From Paludibacteraceae bacterium (lineage in GTDB: Bacteria; Bacteroidota; Bacteroidia; Bacteroidales; Paludibacteraceae): a stretch of 64,000 nt of DNA. The notes beneath the pieces are model-generated. The model was not told the origin of the DNA. It ran no database searches and worked only from the letters and a program-made list of their open reading frames with translations. Positions within the stretch are counted from its first letter, which is position 1. Each line of letters begins with the position of its first letter. The translations under genes and the position numbers were made by a program. Shown here piece by piece: positions 42,773-51,751 of the stretch. Location of the stretch: NCBI GenBank assembly GCA_024399835.1, contig JAKSNK010000004.1:30538-94537 (forward strand), read 5' to 3'.

Positions 42773-43836
42773 AGACAACCCCTTTTACGGACATCCATAT
42801 ATCGTTGGGTGCCAAAATGGCTGAATTCGCCGGTTTTAATATGCCCATTCAATACCCCACAGGCATTCAGGAAGAGCATCGTATCGTTCGCAAAGGCGTC
42901 GGTGTATTCGATGTCAGTCACATGGGAGAGTTCTGGGTAAAAGGTGCTAAAGCGATTGACTTTTTGCAATATATCACCACCAACGATGTCAGCCGTCTGG
43001 ACGCAGGCAAGGCACAATACACATGTTTCCCCAACGGAAAAGGCGGCATAGTAGATGACCTGATTATATACAAATACTCCACTACCAAATACCTATTGGT
43101 AGTCAATGCCGGCAATATAGACAAAGACTGGGTATGGGTAAACGAACACAACACCTTCGGCGTATCGTTGGAAAACGCCTCTGACCAATACGGTCAACTG
43201 GCGGTACAAGGTCCTAAAGCCACCGAATTACTGCAACGGTTAACCGATGTGGATTTGAATGCGATTCCGTATTATTCCTTCCGAGAATGGTCGTTCGCAG
43301 GCGTTCAGGGCGTTATTTTAAGCAATACCGGATATACCGGTGCAGGGGGATTTGAATTGTATTTCAAAAAAGAAGACGGCATTCAAATATGGAATGCTTT
43401 GTTTGAAGTAGGCAAAGAATTCGGATTAGCCCCCATCGGTTTGGGCGCACGCGATTCATTGCGATTGGAAAAATGGTACTGCCTATACGGTCACGACATA
43501 GACGATACCACTTCACCGTTGGAAGCAGGATTAGGTTGGATTACCAAGTTTGACGCCAAAGATTTTATTGACAAAGATTATCTGCTCAAACAAAAAGTCG
43601 CAGGAGTACCACGCAAGTTGATTCACTTTGAAATGCAGGAACGAGCCATTCCGCGAAATGGTTACATTATCTGCGATGCAGAAGGAAAAGAAATAGGCAA
43701 AGTTACCTCCGGAATTATGCTACCTACCACAAAAGTAGGAATCGGAATGGGATATATACCTACAGCCCTTGCAACCAAAGGCAATATTATTTACATCAAC
43801 ATTCGTGAGAAACTGATTCCCGCTCAATTGGTATAA
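42766..43836 (+). CDS. gcvT: aminomethyltransferase, glycine cleavage T protein
   Basis: A 356-residue T protein that moves the aminomethyl group of glycine from the H protein to tetrahydrofolate, releasing ammonia. Recognisable blocks are [36 protein letters not shown], the folate-binding [15 protein letters not shown] and the end GSV-like [20 protein letters not shown]. gcvH and gcvP are not in the window. The ATG overlaps the pepT stop, so the two share a transcript. It ends 4 bp from the converging gene. Confidence 0.95.
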   Translation: MLKTTPFTDIHISLGAKMAEFAGFNMPIQYPTGIQEEHRIVRKGVGVFDVSHMGEFWVKGAKAIDFLQYITTNDVSRLDAGKAQYTCFPNGKGGIVDDLIIYKYSTTKYLLVVNAGNIDKDWVWVNEHNTFGVSLENASDQYGQLAVQGPKATELLQRLTDVDLNAIPYYSFREWSFAGVQGVILSNTGYTGAGGFELYFKKEDGIQIWNALFEVGKEFGLAPIGLGARDSLRLEKWYCLYGHDIDDTTSPLEAGLGWITKFDAKDFIDKDYLLKQKVAGVPRKLIHFEMQERAIPRNGYIICDAEGKEIGKVTSGIMLPTTKVGIGMGYIPTALATKGNIIYINIREKLIPAQLV

Positions 43837-43840
43837 ATGC

Positions 43841-44581
43841 TTATTTATCCCGATTGACCGGTTTGCCACAACGAAAACCGATTTTCACATAGCAATAGTT
43901 ATGTGAGCCGCCTTCGGCATGGTTATAATAGCGGTAACCGGCACTTACAACAAACTTACGGAAATCCACTCCGACACCGGCTTGTGCAAAAATACCCTTA
44001 TTCACATCCATAGGTAATTCGTTGCCTGCCAGTTCTGCGTATTTGTCCAAGCAAAAATAGCCCCCTACGCTACCTTCAACAAAAGGATCCATGTCTTTGG
44101 GTGTGGGGATATAAATACGAGCATCCAAATAAATCGGCATAACCCAACGAAAAGTCTTATAAGGCAATGTCTCGTCTGTATAAGCGTCCGTCACAATTTC
44201 CTTGAGGGCATATTCGCTGAAAGCACCAATTCCCATTCCTACGAAGACCCATCGTGTTGCACGCAAGCCCAATCCCACACTACCGTCAAAGCCACAAGGC
44301 ATGAACGAATGAGATTCACACCCCGGCAAGTTAACTTCTGCATTACGGAACTGGCACCCCATCTCCAAATTGACCTGAAAGCCCAATTTGCGAGGCGGAT
44401 CCATTACCGTATCCGTAACAGTCGTGACGGGGGTTGAATAGGAAGTATGGTAATTGGTGATATATGTACGCGAATCGCCATTGGGCAATGTTTGCGTAGT
44501 AGTGGAAGTACGCACCTGTTCTTGTGCCATTAACGCATAACATACGGCACATAAAACGACAGATAAAAATACCTTTTTCAT
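43841..44581 (-). CDS. outer-membrane beta-barrel-like protein
   Basis: A 246-residue exported protein: a signal peptide (VFLSVVLCAVCYALMAQ), a Thr-rich linker with a DTVMDPPRKLGF turn, then alternating beta strands rich in Gly and aromatic residues (FQVNLEMGCQF, GSVGLGLRATRWVFVGMGIG, KFVVSAGYRYYNH, NYCYVKIGFRCGK). This is the pattern of small outer-membrane barrels of the OmpA/Opa type. Four or more Cys residues are unusual for such barrels. It is the third gene of a trio with two paralogous secreted proteins. No specific function can be assigned. Confidence 0.72.
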   Translation of the reverse strand: MKKVFLSVVLCAVCYALMAQEQVRTSTTTQTLPNGDSRTYITNYHTSYSTPVTTVTDTVMDPPRKLGFQVNLEMGCQFRNAEVNLPGCESHSFMPCGFDGSVGLGLRATRWVFVGMGIGAFSEYALKEIVTDAYTDETLPYKTFRWVMPIYLDARIYIPTPKDMDPFVEGSVGGYFCLDKYAELAGNELPMDVNKGIFAQAGVGVDFRKFVVSAGYRYYNHAEGGSHNYCYVKIGFRCGKPVNRDK

Positions 44582-44592
44582 ACCTTAATATA

Positions 44593-45150
44593 TTAATACA
44601 GATAACCGCAATGTTGCAACTCTCTAAACGGAGCCACATTGGCGATAATTTGTGCCACTTGATTGAGTTGATCATCAGGTTCGTCTGCATCGCGTGCCTC
44701 TGCCAACGCATGCTTGACATCCTTTAGGAAGAAATTAGCAGCATTTTGGCAACCACCGTGAGCAAAATATTGTGCCACCTGTGAGCAACGGTTGAGTGCA
44801 TTCATGATAAAATGATTATTCGGACTATAATCGTACTCCTCAGGGTCGTACGGAGCCACCTTGCTCAACTGCTCCAACAAACTCTGGCAACTCCACTGTG
44901 CCTGCCACAATGCCAAGACAGCATTTCCTTCACAATCGCGATTGCAACGCATTGTGATAGTGTCAGGTGCGGCATCGTTTACGGTACGAATTTCACGAAC
45001 AATCCCGTTATAAACGGTCAATTCCTCTTTAATAACGGTGTCTCCCAATTGGCGTGTAGTAGCCAAATTGGCATTTTGCGTGGCAGTAGGAGTAGCATTA
45101 GCCAACAACGCCATTCCTGCCATTGATACGAATAAAACTATTTTTTTCAT
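44593..45150 (-). CDS. small secreted protein, paralogue of the next gene
   Basis: A 185-residue exported protein (signal peptide about 1-20, IVLFVSMAGMALLANA). After a short beta part (VIKEELTVYNGIVREIRTV), it is mostly helical with about five Cys: residues around MRCNRDCEGNAV, CSQVAQYFAHGGCQNAANFF and the ending QHCGYLY. It aligns along its length with the protein at 45152, including helix spacing and the CGY[LI] end. I do not recognise the family. It sits 11 bp before the barrel protein and 1 bp after its paralogue. Confidence 0.7.
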   Translation of the reverse strand: MKKIVLFVSMAGMALLANATPTATQNANLATTRQLGDTVIKEELTVYNGIVREIRTVNDAAPDTITMRCNRDCEGNAVLALWQAQWSCQSLLEQLSKVAPYDPEEYDYSPNNHFIMNALNRCSQVAQYFAHGGCQNAANFFLKDVKHALAEARDADEPDDQLNQVAQIIANVAPFRELQHCGYLY

Positions 45151-45151
45151 A

Positions 45152-45688
45152 TTAATTATGTATATATCCGCAGGGGGTCATTTGCTGCAATACTATTGCA
45201 TCCGTGACTGCCTGTACGGTAATTGTCACCTGGTCCTTAAAACTTGTCTTAGCTCGCGCCAAATTTAATGTTTGCTTCAATTGCTTCAACAAAACGACCT
45301 TTTCCTCGCAACCGCACAAAGCATAACACGACATTGCCTTGTCACATTTGGCTATAGCATACCCTAAATTTGCCCGGTTTGCCTGTGTACCGTCCGCATC
45401 CCAATTGACTTTGTCGGTATATTCCCATATTTCCCGAGTCACCCAATTGGCATCCAAAAATGCAAATATGCTATCTTTTTCCACCGAGTCACACGCAAAA
45501 GTTTGTACCTCTTCCGGCTCGTTGCCAACGGTTCGATGCCATGTGAGCGCATTATTTACCAATACTGCATATTCATTGATTAAAACACCATTGACCTGTT
45601 TCGTCTTTGCCCACCTGGACATCGATCCTGCCGCCGATACATAAGCACACAAGATTGACATCATCCCAATAAAAAACAACTTCTTCAT
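45152..45688 (-). CDS. small secreted protein, first of a paralogous pair
   Basis: A 178-residue exported protein (signal peptide LFFIGMMSILCAYVSAAG). The layout is the same as the downstream gene: a beta start (QVNGVLINEYAVLVNNALTWHRTV), a Cys after EVQTFACDS, helices with IAKCDKAMSCYALCGCEEKV, and the end TPCGYIHN. The Cys-rich helix and the C-terminus are the best conserved parts of the pair. Function is unknown; I would expect it in the periplasm or on the surface. It heads a three-gene operon from the promoter at 45711. Confidence 0.7.
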   Translation of the reverse strand: MKKLFFIGMMSILCAYVSAAGSMSRWAKTKQVNGVLINEYAVLVNNALTWHRTVGNEPEEVQTFACDSVEKDSIFAFLDANWVTREIWEYTDKVNWDADGTQANRANLGYAIAKCDKAMSCYALCGCEEKVVLLKQLKQTLNLARAKTSFKDQVTITVQAVTDAIVLQQMTPCGYIHN

Positions 45689-45710
45689 AAATTCCTACCA
45701 TTTTGACTCG

Positions 45711-45742
45711 CAAAGGTACAAAAAAAAATCGAATATTGCAAA
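45711..45742 (-). promoter_or_regulatory. promoter of the secreted-protein trio
   Basis: On the minus strand, TACCTTTG (45718-45711), a 20-bp spacer and TTTG (45742-45739). It lies back to back with the yigZ-like promoter, the two -33 boxes being only 4 bp apart. Confidence 0.77.
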
Positions 45743-45746
45743 TTTA

Positions 45747-45778
45747 TTTGTTTTTTTCAAAAAAAAGCAGTATCTTTG
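45747..45778 (+). promoter_or_regulatory. promoter of the yigZ-like operon
   Basis: TTTG at 45747-45750, a 20-bp spacer and TATCTTTG at 45771-45778. It lies 35 bp upstream of the ATG at 45814 and probably drives five overlapping genes to 51062. Confidence 0.77.
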
Positions 45779-45813
45779 CAAAATGAATTATATTGCGATT
45801 ATTTTGCACCAAA

Positions 45814-46197
45814 ATGGCTGATACGACCACACCAATTATTCACGAAGGGCTATACAAAGACAGAGGAAGCAAATTTATGAGTTTTGCGGAATCGATTAGC
45901 ACCGAAGATGAAGCCAAAAGTCGCATTGCTTGGTACAAAAAGAAGTATCATGATGCCCGTCATGTATGCTATGCATACCGCCTTGGAGAGAATCTGTTTC
46001 GCACCAAAGACGACGGAGAACCGCACGGAACGGCTGGTTTACCTATCTTGCGTGCAATTGACGCAGCCAAGTTGGACAACATATTGGTGGTAGTGGTGCG
46101 CTATTTTGGTGGCACACTACTGGGGACAGGCGGTCTAGTGGTCGCCTATCGTGAAGCCACCAAAGATGCAATTAAAGAATTAACGAAAAATGAATGA
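45814..46197 (+). CDS. YigZ/IMPACT-family protein
   Basis: A 127-residue UPF0029 protein. The family signature is visible in GSKFMSFAESISTEDEAKSRI, RHVCYAYRLG, DDGEPHGTAGLPIL and VVVVRYFGGTLLGTGGLVVAY. Bacterial members bind RNA or ribosomes, but their role is not settled. The length covers only the N-terminal domain, without the C-terminal ferredoxin-like domain of E. coli YigZ. The start at ATG 45814 follows the usual family N-terminus; the upstream in-frame codon at 45793 would add seven atypical residues. It overlaps the next gene by 8 bp. Confidence 0.88.
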   Translation: MADTTTPIIHEGLYKDRGSKFMSFAESISTEDEAKSRIAWYKKKYHDARHVCYAYRLGENLFRTKDDGEPHGTAGLPILRAIDAAKLDNILVVVVRYFGGTLLGTGGLVVAYREATKDAIKELTKNE

Positions 46198-47188
46198 ATT
46201 TAGGGAAATACGAGCATGGCGCATAGAACCGGCAAGAATGATAGCAGACCTGATGATAAATTGGGTCTATTTGCAATGTCTCGCCCATCGAACAACCGAT
46301 GAATTGACATTAGACTATGCTCCGGGAAAACGCGCAGAAATAGAAGAAGACATTCGACACGGGGCTTTTTTTATGACCAATCATCGCGATATCGTATTAG
46401 ACTCCGCATGGCTAAGCATGCTACTGGAGAAAAGGTATAACATTCGTCCCTTTATCGGCATCGGCAATAATTTATTCGGCAAATGGTGGATAGAACCTTT
46501 TGTACGATTTAATCGCGCCTTTGTCGTAAAACGAGATTGTTCAGCCAAGGATGTCGGCAGACAAAGCAAAACATTGTCTAAATACATATTGCACCTTAGG
46601 AACCAACACAAAAGCATTTGGTTGGCACAGCGCGAAGGTCGTGCTAAAGACGGCAACGATGTGACACAAAATACGGTCGTAAAAATGTTAGCCATCGGTA
46701 GTGAAGAGGGATTGATTGACACCATTATACGACTCAATATTTGTCCCGTATGTATCAATTACGAATACGACCCTTGCGACTATCTGAAAGCCCAAGAAAT
46801 GCAGTTAAGGCGCGACAATGAAGGGTGGAAAAAAAGCAAAGAAGATGATTTGCTATCCATGGCAACCGGAATAAAGGGATACAAAGGGCGTGTCGTATTT
46901 CGTATGACACCATCCATCAACCGATGGATAGAAGCAAACCGGGACGAATTGGACGAAATGAGCAGAAACGAGCAAATCACCGCTATTGCTCATCAGATAG
47001 ATTGTCAAATACATGCCAACTATGAAATATATGAGCGTGGCACGAAATTTGAGACATATTTGCGACAACAATGCAACAAAATACACATTGACAACAAAGA
47101 CGAAGATTTTCTAATGAACAAACTACACGAAATGTATCAAAATCCTGTTATCAACTATGAAAAAAGCCATCTTTCCGGGATCATTTGA
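46190..47188 (+). CDS. PlsC-like acyltransferase
   Basis: A 332-residue acyltransferase of the glycerol-phosphate acyltransferase superfamily. The catalytic NHxxxxD motif is FMTNHRDIVLDSAW (about residues 63-75), followed by the glycerol-phosphate-site-like WLAQREGRAKDGND (about 145) and later CPVCINYEYDPCDY. It probably acylates a lysophospholipid or similar at the inner membrane. The C-terminal third is charged and has no known domain. It overlaps yigZ by 8 bp and coaD by 32 bp. Confidence 0.8.
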   Translation: MNEFREIRAWRIEPARMIADLMINWVYLQCLAHRTTDELTLDYAPGKRAEIEEDIRHGAFFMTNHRDIVLDSAWLSMLLEKRYNIRPFIGIGNNLFGKWWIEPFVRFNRAFVVKRDCSAKDVGRQSKTLSKYILHLRNQHKSIWLAQREGRAKDGNDVTQNTVVKMLAIGSEEGLIDTIIRLNICPVCINYEYDPCDYLKAQEMQLRRDNEGWKKSKEDDLLSMATGIKGYKGRVVFRMTPSINRWIEANRDELDEMSRNEQITAIAHQIDCQIHANYEIYERGTKFETYLRQQCNKIHIDNKDEDFLMNKLHEMYQNPVINYEKSHLSGII

Positions 47189-47606
47189 TCCCTTTACCAT
47201 CGGTCACTATGACATTGTGAACCGCGGATTGAAACTATTTGACCATATTACAATCGGCATCGGGCGCAATTCCGTAAAAAAAGAGACCTTCCCTATCCGG
47301 GAACGCCTAAATGCCATTCAAAAAATCTTTGGCGACGACCCTCGTGTAGATGTTCAAATTTACGACTGTTTGACCGTAGATTTTGCAAAACAGGTAGATG
47401 CACAATTTATATTGAGAGGCATCCGTTGCGTAGAAGATTTTGAATACGAACGCAACATGGCTGAAGCCAACAAGCAATTAGGAGATATCGAGACTATTCT
47501 GCTCTATACCCGTCCTGAATATGCCCACATATCTTCCACATTGGTAAGAGACCTCTATTCATACAACAAAGATGTATCCGCCTTTGTACCCAATAAATTG
47601 AAATGA
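47157..47606 (+). CDS. coaD: phosphopantetheine adenylyltransferase
   Basis: A 149-residue enzyme for the fourth step of coenzyme A synthesis, which converts 4'-phosphopantetheine and ATP to dephospho-CoA. The nucleotidyltransferase signature is IFPGSFDPFTIGHYDIVNRG, with LRGIRCVEDFEYERNMA and the end HISSTLVRDLYSYN, all as expected for the family. The first 32 bp overlap the acyltransferase; no later Met fits the conserved N-terminus, so the overlap is real. Confidence 0.96.
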   Translation: MKKAIFPGSFDPFTIGHYDIVNRGLKLFDHITIGIGRNSVKKETFPIRERLNAIQKIFGDDPRVDVQIYDCLTVDFAKQVDAQFILRGIRCVEDFEYERNMAEANKQLGDIETILLYTRPEYAHISSTLVRDLYSYNKDVSAFVPNKLK

Positions 47607-49189
47607 TGAAAAAATTATTACTTATTGCAGGTTGTTTAGGTTGTCTGACTGCATTGGCAGAGCAACCTATTCGTACAGTAGATATCAACAAAAGTATTCA
47701 TATCTACAACGATGTAATGCGCCAATTAGACATCAACTATGTAGATACATTGGACTATGAGGATTTGCTGGAGACCGGCATCAACGCCATGCTCTCGCAT
47801 GTTGATCCATACACCACTTATATTCCAAAAAAAGATGATGACAACCTAAAAATGATGACCACAGGCAAATATGGAGGCATAGGTGCCATCATTATGCAAC
47901 GCGACTCGGTAGTTGTAATCAGCGAGCCGTATTTAGGTATGCCAGCACAGGTAAACGGCGTATTGGCAGGCGACACCATCCTTGAGGTCGATGGAATGAA
48001 ATGCTTCAGAAAAAGTACCAAAGAAGTGAGTGACAAACTGCGTGGCAAAGCAGACACCCAAGTCAAATTGGTTCTCAAACGATATGGTGAGAAAAAAACT
48101 ATTGTCAAAGAGTTTGACCGCAAAGAGATTCATCTGCCTTCCGTCGGTTACTACACTACTCTACCCGACAGTTTGGCGAAAAACACCGGATATATCTTAT
48201 TTAGTGAATTTACCTCCAACAGCAGTCGGGAGTTTCTTTCTGCAGTGGACAAGATGGTTACCAACGACCATATAGAGCGTTTAGTAATAGATCTTCGTGG
48301 CAACGGAGGCGGCATCATCGACGAGGCAATACAAATTGTAGGATATTTTGTAGAAAAAGGTACCGAGATTGTTACCACCAAAGGAAAGACAGAGTCTTCC
48401 AATCGCAGTTACAAGACCTCCACCAATCCTATTTATGCACAAATGCCACTCGTTGTATTGGTAGATCACAATACCGCTTCTGCAGCAGAGATAGTCAGCG
48501 GCGGACTACAAGACCTGAAGCGTGCCACCCTGATCGGACAACGCACTTTCGGTAAAGGATTGGTACAGTCCATTCGCCCAATAGCTTATGACGGGCATTT
48601 AAAAGTAACCACTGCGCACTACTATTTACCCTCCGGTCGTTGCATTCAAGCCATCGATTATGCAGAACGGCAAAAAGGACGCACGGTCAAACGCGACACA
48701 GCCGGAGGTATATTACCGGACATCGTAATCGACGACTCTGCCAAATTAGATATCGCCTACTCGCTATATGCCAAACAGATGTTTTTCGATTATGCTACAC
48801 GCTATCATCATACCCACCCCCAGATAGCTTCTGCCACGGATTTTGAATTAACACAAGCAGAAATAGAAGACTTCATCGCCTTTTTAGACGAGAAACACTT
48901 TACTTACGAGACAGAGACAAGCAAATACCTTAAACAGACATTGGATGTCGCTCGGCACGAAGATATAGACTCCACGACTCTGCAAGCCATAGAAGCATTA
49001 GAACCATTGCTTAAACCATCTTACAAAGATGCAATTATGCGCAACATGGATGCCATCAAAGAGGCATTGGGCGCAGAAATAGTAGAACGGTATTATTTCC
49101 AAGAAGGGCGTATCGCCTTTATGTTACGCTTTGACAAAGAACTGAGAAAAGCCATCGATAGTTTTGACACGAATGCGAACAAAGAATAA
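47603..49189 (+). CDS. S41-family C-terminal processing peptidase
   Basis: A 528-residue exported serine protease (signal peptide LLLIAGCLGCLTALAEQ). An N-terminal helical part is followed by a PDZ domain (about 85-165, YGGIGAIIMQRDSVVVISEP) and the protease core with LRGNGGGIIDEAI, the nucleophile Ser in DHNTASAAEIVSGG (about residue 290) and the catalytic Lys in RTFGKGLVQ. A C-terminal helical extension of about 130 residues follows. It may process or degrade periplasmic proteins. It overlaps coaD by 4 bp and the next gene by 17 bp. Confidence 0.93.
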   Translation: MMKKLLLIAGCLGCLTALAEQPIRTVDINKSIHIYNDVMRQLDINYVDTLDYEDLLETGINAMLSHVDPYTTYIPKKDDDNLKMMTTGKYGGIGAIIMQRDSVVVISEPYLGMPAQVNGVLAGDTILEVDGMKCFRKSTKEVSDKLRGKADTQVKLVLKRYGEKKTIVKEFDRKEIHLPSVGYYTTLPDSLAKNTGYILFSEFTSNSSREFLSAVDKMVTNDHIERLVIDLRGNGGGIIDEAIQIVGYFVEKGTEIVTTKGKTESSNRSYKTSTNPIYAQMPLVVLVDHNTASAAEIVSGGLQDLKRATLIGQRTFGKGLVQSIRPIAYDGHLKVTTAHYYLPSGRCIQAIDYAERQKGRTVKRDTAGGILPDIVIDDSAKLDIAYSLYAKQMFFDYATRYHHTHPQIASATDFELTQAEIEDFIAFLDEKHFTYETETSKYLKQTLDVARHEDIDSTTLQAIEALEPLLKPSYKDAIMRNMDAIKEALGAEIVERYYFQEGRIAFMLRFDKELRKAIDSFDTNANKE

Positions 49190-51062
49190 ATATATACTCG
49201 GTTTATGGAGCGTGGTACAGGTCGAACTATGGCTCTTTTCTACCGGATGTGCCAACAAGGGAATTGGTCCGCAAGGCGGTCCTAAAGATACTATTCCGCC
49301 TGTTATTACTAAAATGTCCGTTCCTAATGGTGCTCGCAATGTGAAGGATAAAAGTATAAGTATCCAATTTAATGAATTCATTTTGTTGGAAGGTTCAACC
49401 GACAACATCATGATTTCTCCCCCACAACAACGCCCACCGGAAATAAAAGCTGTCGGCAAGAAAATTGAAATAGAATTTCAAGAAGACTTAAAGGACTCGA
49501 CTACCTATACCATTGATTTTGGCAATCAGATTGTGGACAACAACGAGAAAAATTCCTACAAAGACTTTACCTATTCTTTTTCAACCGGTAATCAAATCGA
49601 CTCCCTCGAGATATATGGGCAACTCATCAATGCTGCGGACTTAAATCCAATTTCGGGTGTCATCATCGGCTTGCAGGAAGACCTGACAGATTCCGCTTTT
49701 TCCGGCAAACCATTCACGCGAATCGGCAGAACAAATACCGAAGGCGAATTTTCTATCAAAAACATCAAAGCAGGTTCGTATAGACTATATGCGCTGATGG
49801 AACAAAGCAAAGATTATTGTTATCAGCCCGGAGAAGGATTGGCTTTTCAGGAGGAATTGGTTACACCTTATATCAATGTCCGAACAGAAACCGACACGAT
49901 TTATTTAAAAGACACTTTGGATGCAGATGGACATGCCATTCCTGATAGTGTTATTACTGCCGAATACTATTATTATGAACCGTCTGAGTTATTGCTCCGC
50001 TTCTTTAAGGAAGATCGTCAGCGACATTATTTTCAGCGTGCGCTTCGCAAAGACGCCCATTGTATTCAGTTAATATTCGGTTCTCCACAGGATAGCATGC
50101 CTCGTTTGATTGCATTGCGACTGGAGGGAGATTCGCTACAACAAGACTCTTTGTGGGTGGATGTAATGAAACATTGCATTGTACAATCCAATGCTAAGAA
50201 AGATACCATTTCCCTTTGGTTAACCGATTCGTGTGCCATTCGCATGGACTCTATTCGACTGGCAATGACCTATATGAAGAGTGATTCATTACTCAATTTA
50301 GTGCCACAAACCGATACAATACTTGCAATCTACCGTGCCCCTCGTATTAACGAACGCACCAAAAAGATTTTAGAGCAAAAACGCCTAAAAACAGGATTGG
50401 CTATCAAAACCAACGCATCCGGAAAATTCAACCACTTTGATACATTGTGCATACAGACCCCTACTCCAATACTACAATTTGAACAAGACAACATGCATTT
50501 GCAAATCAAGAAAGACACTCTATGGAAAGATGTCGCTTTTCAGTTGGCTTTGCGTGATTCTACAGCAATGAATTTGCAAATCATTGCAGACTTACGCCCG
50601 AATGAAGAATATCAACTTCTTGTAGATTCAGGTGCCATCAAAGATATCTATCACATGACTTCCAAGACAGACAAGTACTCAATCAAAATTCGTCCGAAAG
50701 AAGACTATGCTACTTTGACGGTGTTTGTTTCTCCATTTGTAGATAACGCATATATTCAACTGCTCAATGCCAATGACCAACCCATTCGGACACTTAAAGC
50801 AGAAAAAAATGGAACTTTATTCTCGTTTATCGACCCCGGCATTCACTATATGCGACTATTCATTGACGAAGACTCAAACGGCAAATGGACAACCGGAGAC
50901 TGGAGCAAACATCGCCAACCGGAATCAGTATATTATAGTCATAAGAAACTCAATCTGCGTGCCAATTGGACATTTGAAGAGACCTTCGATTGGCAATCTA
51001 TTCCATTATTGCTGCAAAAGCCGAGCGCCATACGCAAAGATATGGGTACGGAAAAGAAGTAA
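49173..51062 (+). CDS. lipoprotein with bacterial Ig-like domain
   Basis: A protein of about 629 residues. I start at ATG 49173 rather than the TTG at 49164. A lipoprotein signal ends at FSTGC, followed by GPQGGPKDTIPP, the standard opening of Bacteroidota Ig-like (Big_5) lipoproteins. The domain itself shows in SISIQFNEFILLEG and STTYTIDFGNQIVDNNEKN. A carboxypeptidase-like fold follows (LEIYGQLINAADLNPISGV ... NIKAGSYRLYALME). The rest is beta-rich without a family I know. It is the last gene of the operon and ends 29 bp before the converging deacetylase. It is probably an outer-membrane surface or periplasmic lipoprotein. Confidence 0.85.
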   Translation: MRTKNKYILGLWSVVQVELWLFSTGCANKGIGPQGGPKDTIPPVITKMSVPNGARNVKDKSISIQFNEFILLEGSTDNIMISPPQQRPPEIKAVGKKIEIEFQEDLKDSTTYTIDFGNQIVDNNEKNSYKDFTYSFSTGNQIDSLEIYGQLINAADLNPISGVIIGLQEDLTDSAFSGKPFTRIGRTNTEGEFSIKNIKAGSYRLYALMEQSKDYCYQPGEGLAFQEELVTPYINVRTETDTIYLKDTLDADGHAIPDSVITAEYYYYEPSELLLRFFKEDRQRHYFQRALRKDAHCIQLIFGSPQDSMPRLIALRLEGDSLQQDSLWVDVMKHCIVQSNAKKDTISLWLTDSCAIRMDSIRLAMTYMKSDSLLNLVPQTDTILAIYRAPRINERTKKILEQKRLKTGLAIKTNASGKFNHFDTLCIQTPTPILQFEQDNMHLQIKKDTLWKDVAFQLALRDSTAMNLQIIADLRPNEEYQLLVDSGAIKDIYHMTSKTDKYSIKIRPKEDYATLTVFVSPFVDNAYIQLLNANDQPIRTLKAEKNGTLFSFIDPGIHYMRLFIDEDSNGKWTTGDWSKHRQPESVYYSHKKLNLRANWTFEETFDWQSIPLLLQKPSAIRKDMGTEKK

Positions 51063-51091
51063 AGTTTAAAAAACTTGCACACTATTTTTAG

Positions 51092-51751
51092 TTAGTGCGA
51101 AATGGTTTGAAACGAATAGCCGTTAGCGAGTAGCCATTCAATCGTAGGAGACAGTGCTTCCAATGTATTTGGGGCACTTTTTTTGCTATCGTGAAACAAT
51201 ATTATACTGCCATTGCGAACAAATCGCTGAACAATCTCAACAATTTGACCGGAGGTATAAGAACGATTATAATCATGCGTGATAATATCCCATAAAACAA
51301 TGCGATAGCCATTATGCAGCAACCATCGTTTTTGCGAAGGTCGTTGTCTACCATGGGGAGGACGAAATAAATGCAGATTATTCCACGAACTACCTAAGGT
51401 ATTCGCAATAACATCGTCACACAATTGGCAATTAGTTCGATACACATGCTTATCCGTATGCCACCCGGCTAAATGATTAAAAGTATGATTGGCAACAGTA
51501 TGTCCCCTACGAAACACCTCTCTCGCTAAGTCCGGATAACGATACACATTCTCACCTACCCAAAAAAAAGTTGCCTTAATACCATATTTATCTAAAATGT
51601 CCAATACCTGAGGCGTTACCTCAGGTATTGGTCCATCGTCAAAAGTCAAATACACACATTTACTGCTTTTATCCCCTCGCCATTTGATATGAGGCATTAG
51701 GCATTGCAACCAAGTCGGTATTTGATATAATATGGATGATTTTATTCCCAT
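51092..51751 (-). CDS. polysaccharide deacetylase (NodB domain)
   Basis: A 219-residue carbohydrate esterase 4 protein that removes N- or O-acetyl groups from glycans such as peptidoglycan. The motifs are VYLTFDDGPIPEV (Asp general base and metal Asp), GHTVANHTFNHL (His pair), RPPHGRQ and the C-terminal IILFHDS. No signal peptide is evident, although the first 20 residues are partly hydrophobic. It is the last gene of the holA operon and overlaps the ROK kinase by 10 bp. Confidence 0.9.
   Translation of the reverse strand: MGIKSSILYQIPTWLQCLMPHIKWRGDKSSKCVYLTFDDGPIPEVTPQVLDILDKYGIKATFFWVGENVYRYPDLAREVFRRGHTVANHTFNHLAGWHTDKHVYRTNCQLCDDVIANTLGSSWNNLHLFRPPHGRQRPSQKRWLLHNGYRIVLWDIITHDYNRSYTSGQIVEIVQRFVRNGSIILFHDSKKSAPNTLEALSPTIEWLLANGYSFQTISH

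Noticed and set aside
51063-51091. A terminator between the converging Ig-like lipoprotein and deacetylase genes
   Set aside because: A GCAC...GTGC pairing with T-runs exists nearby, but the stem is interrupted and lies partly in the deacetylase gene, so I do not call it.
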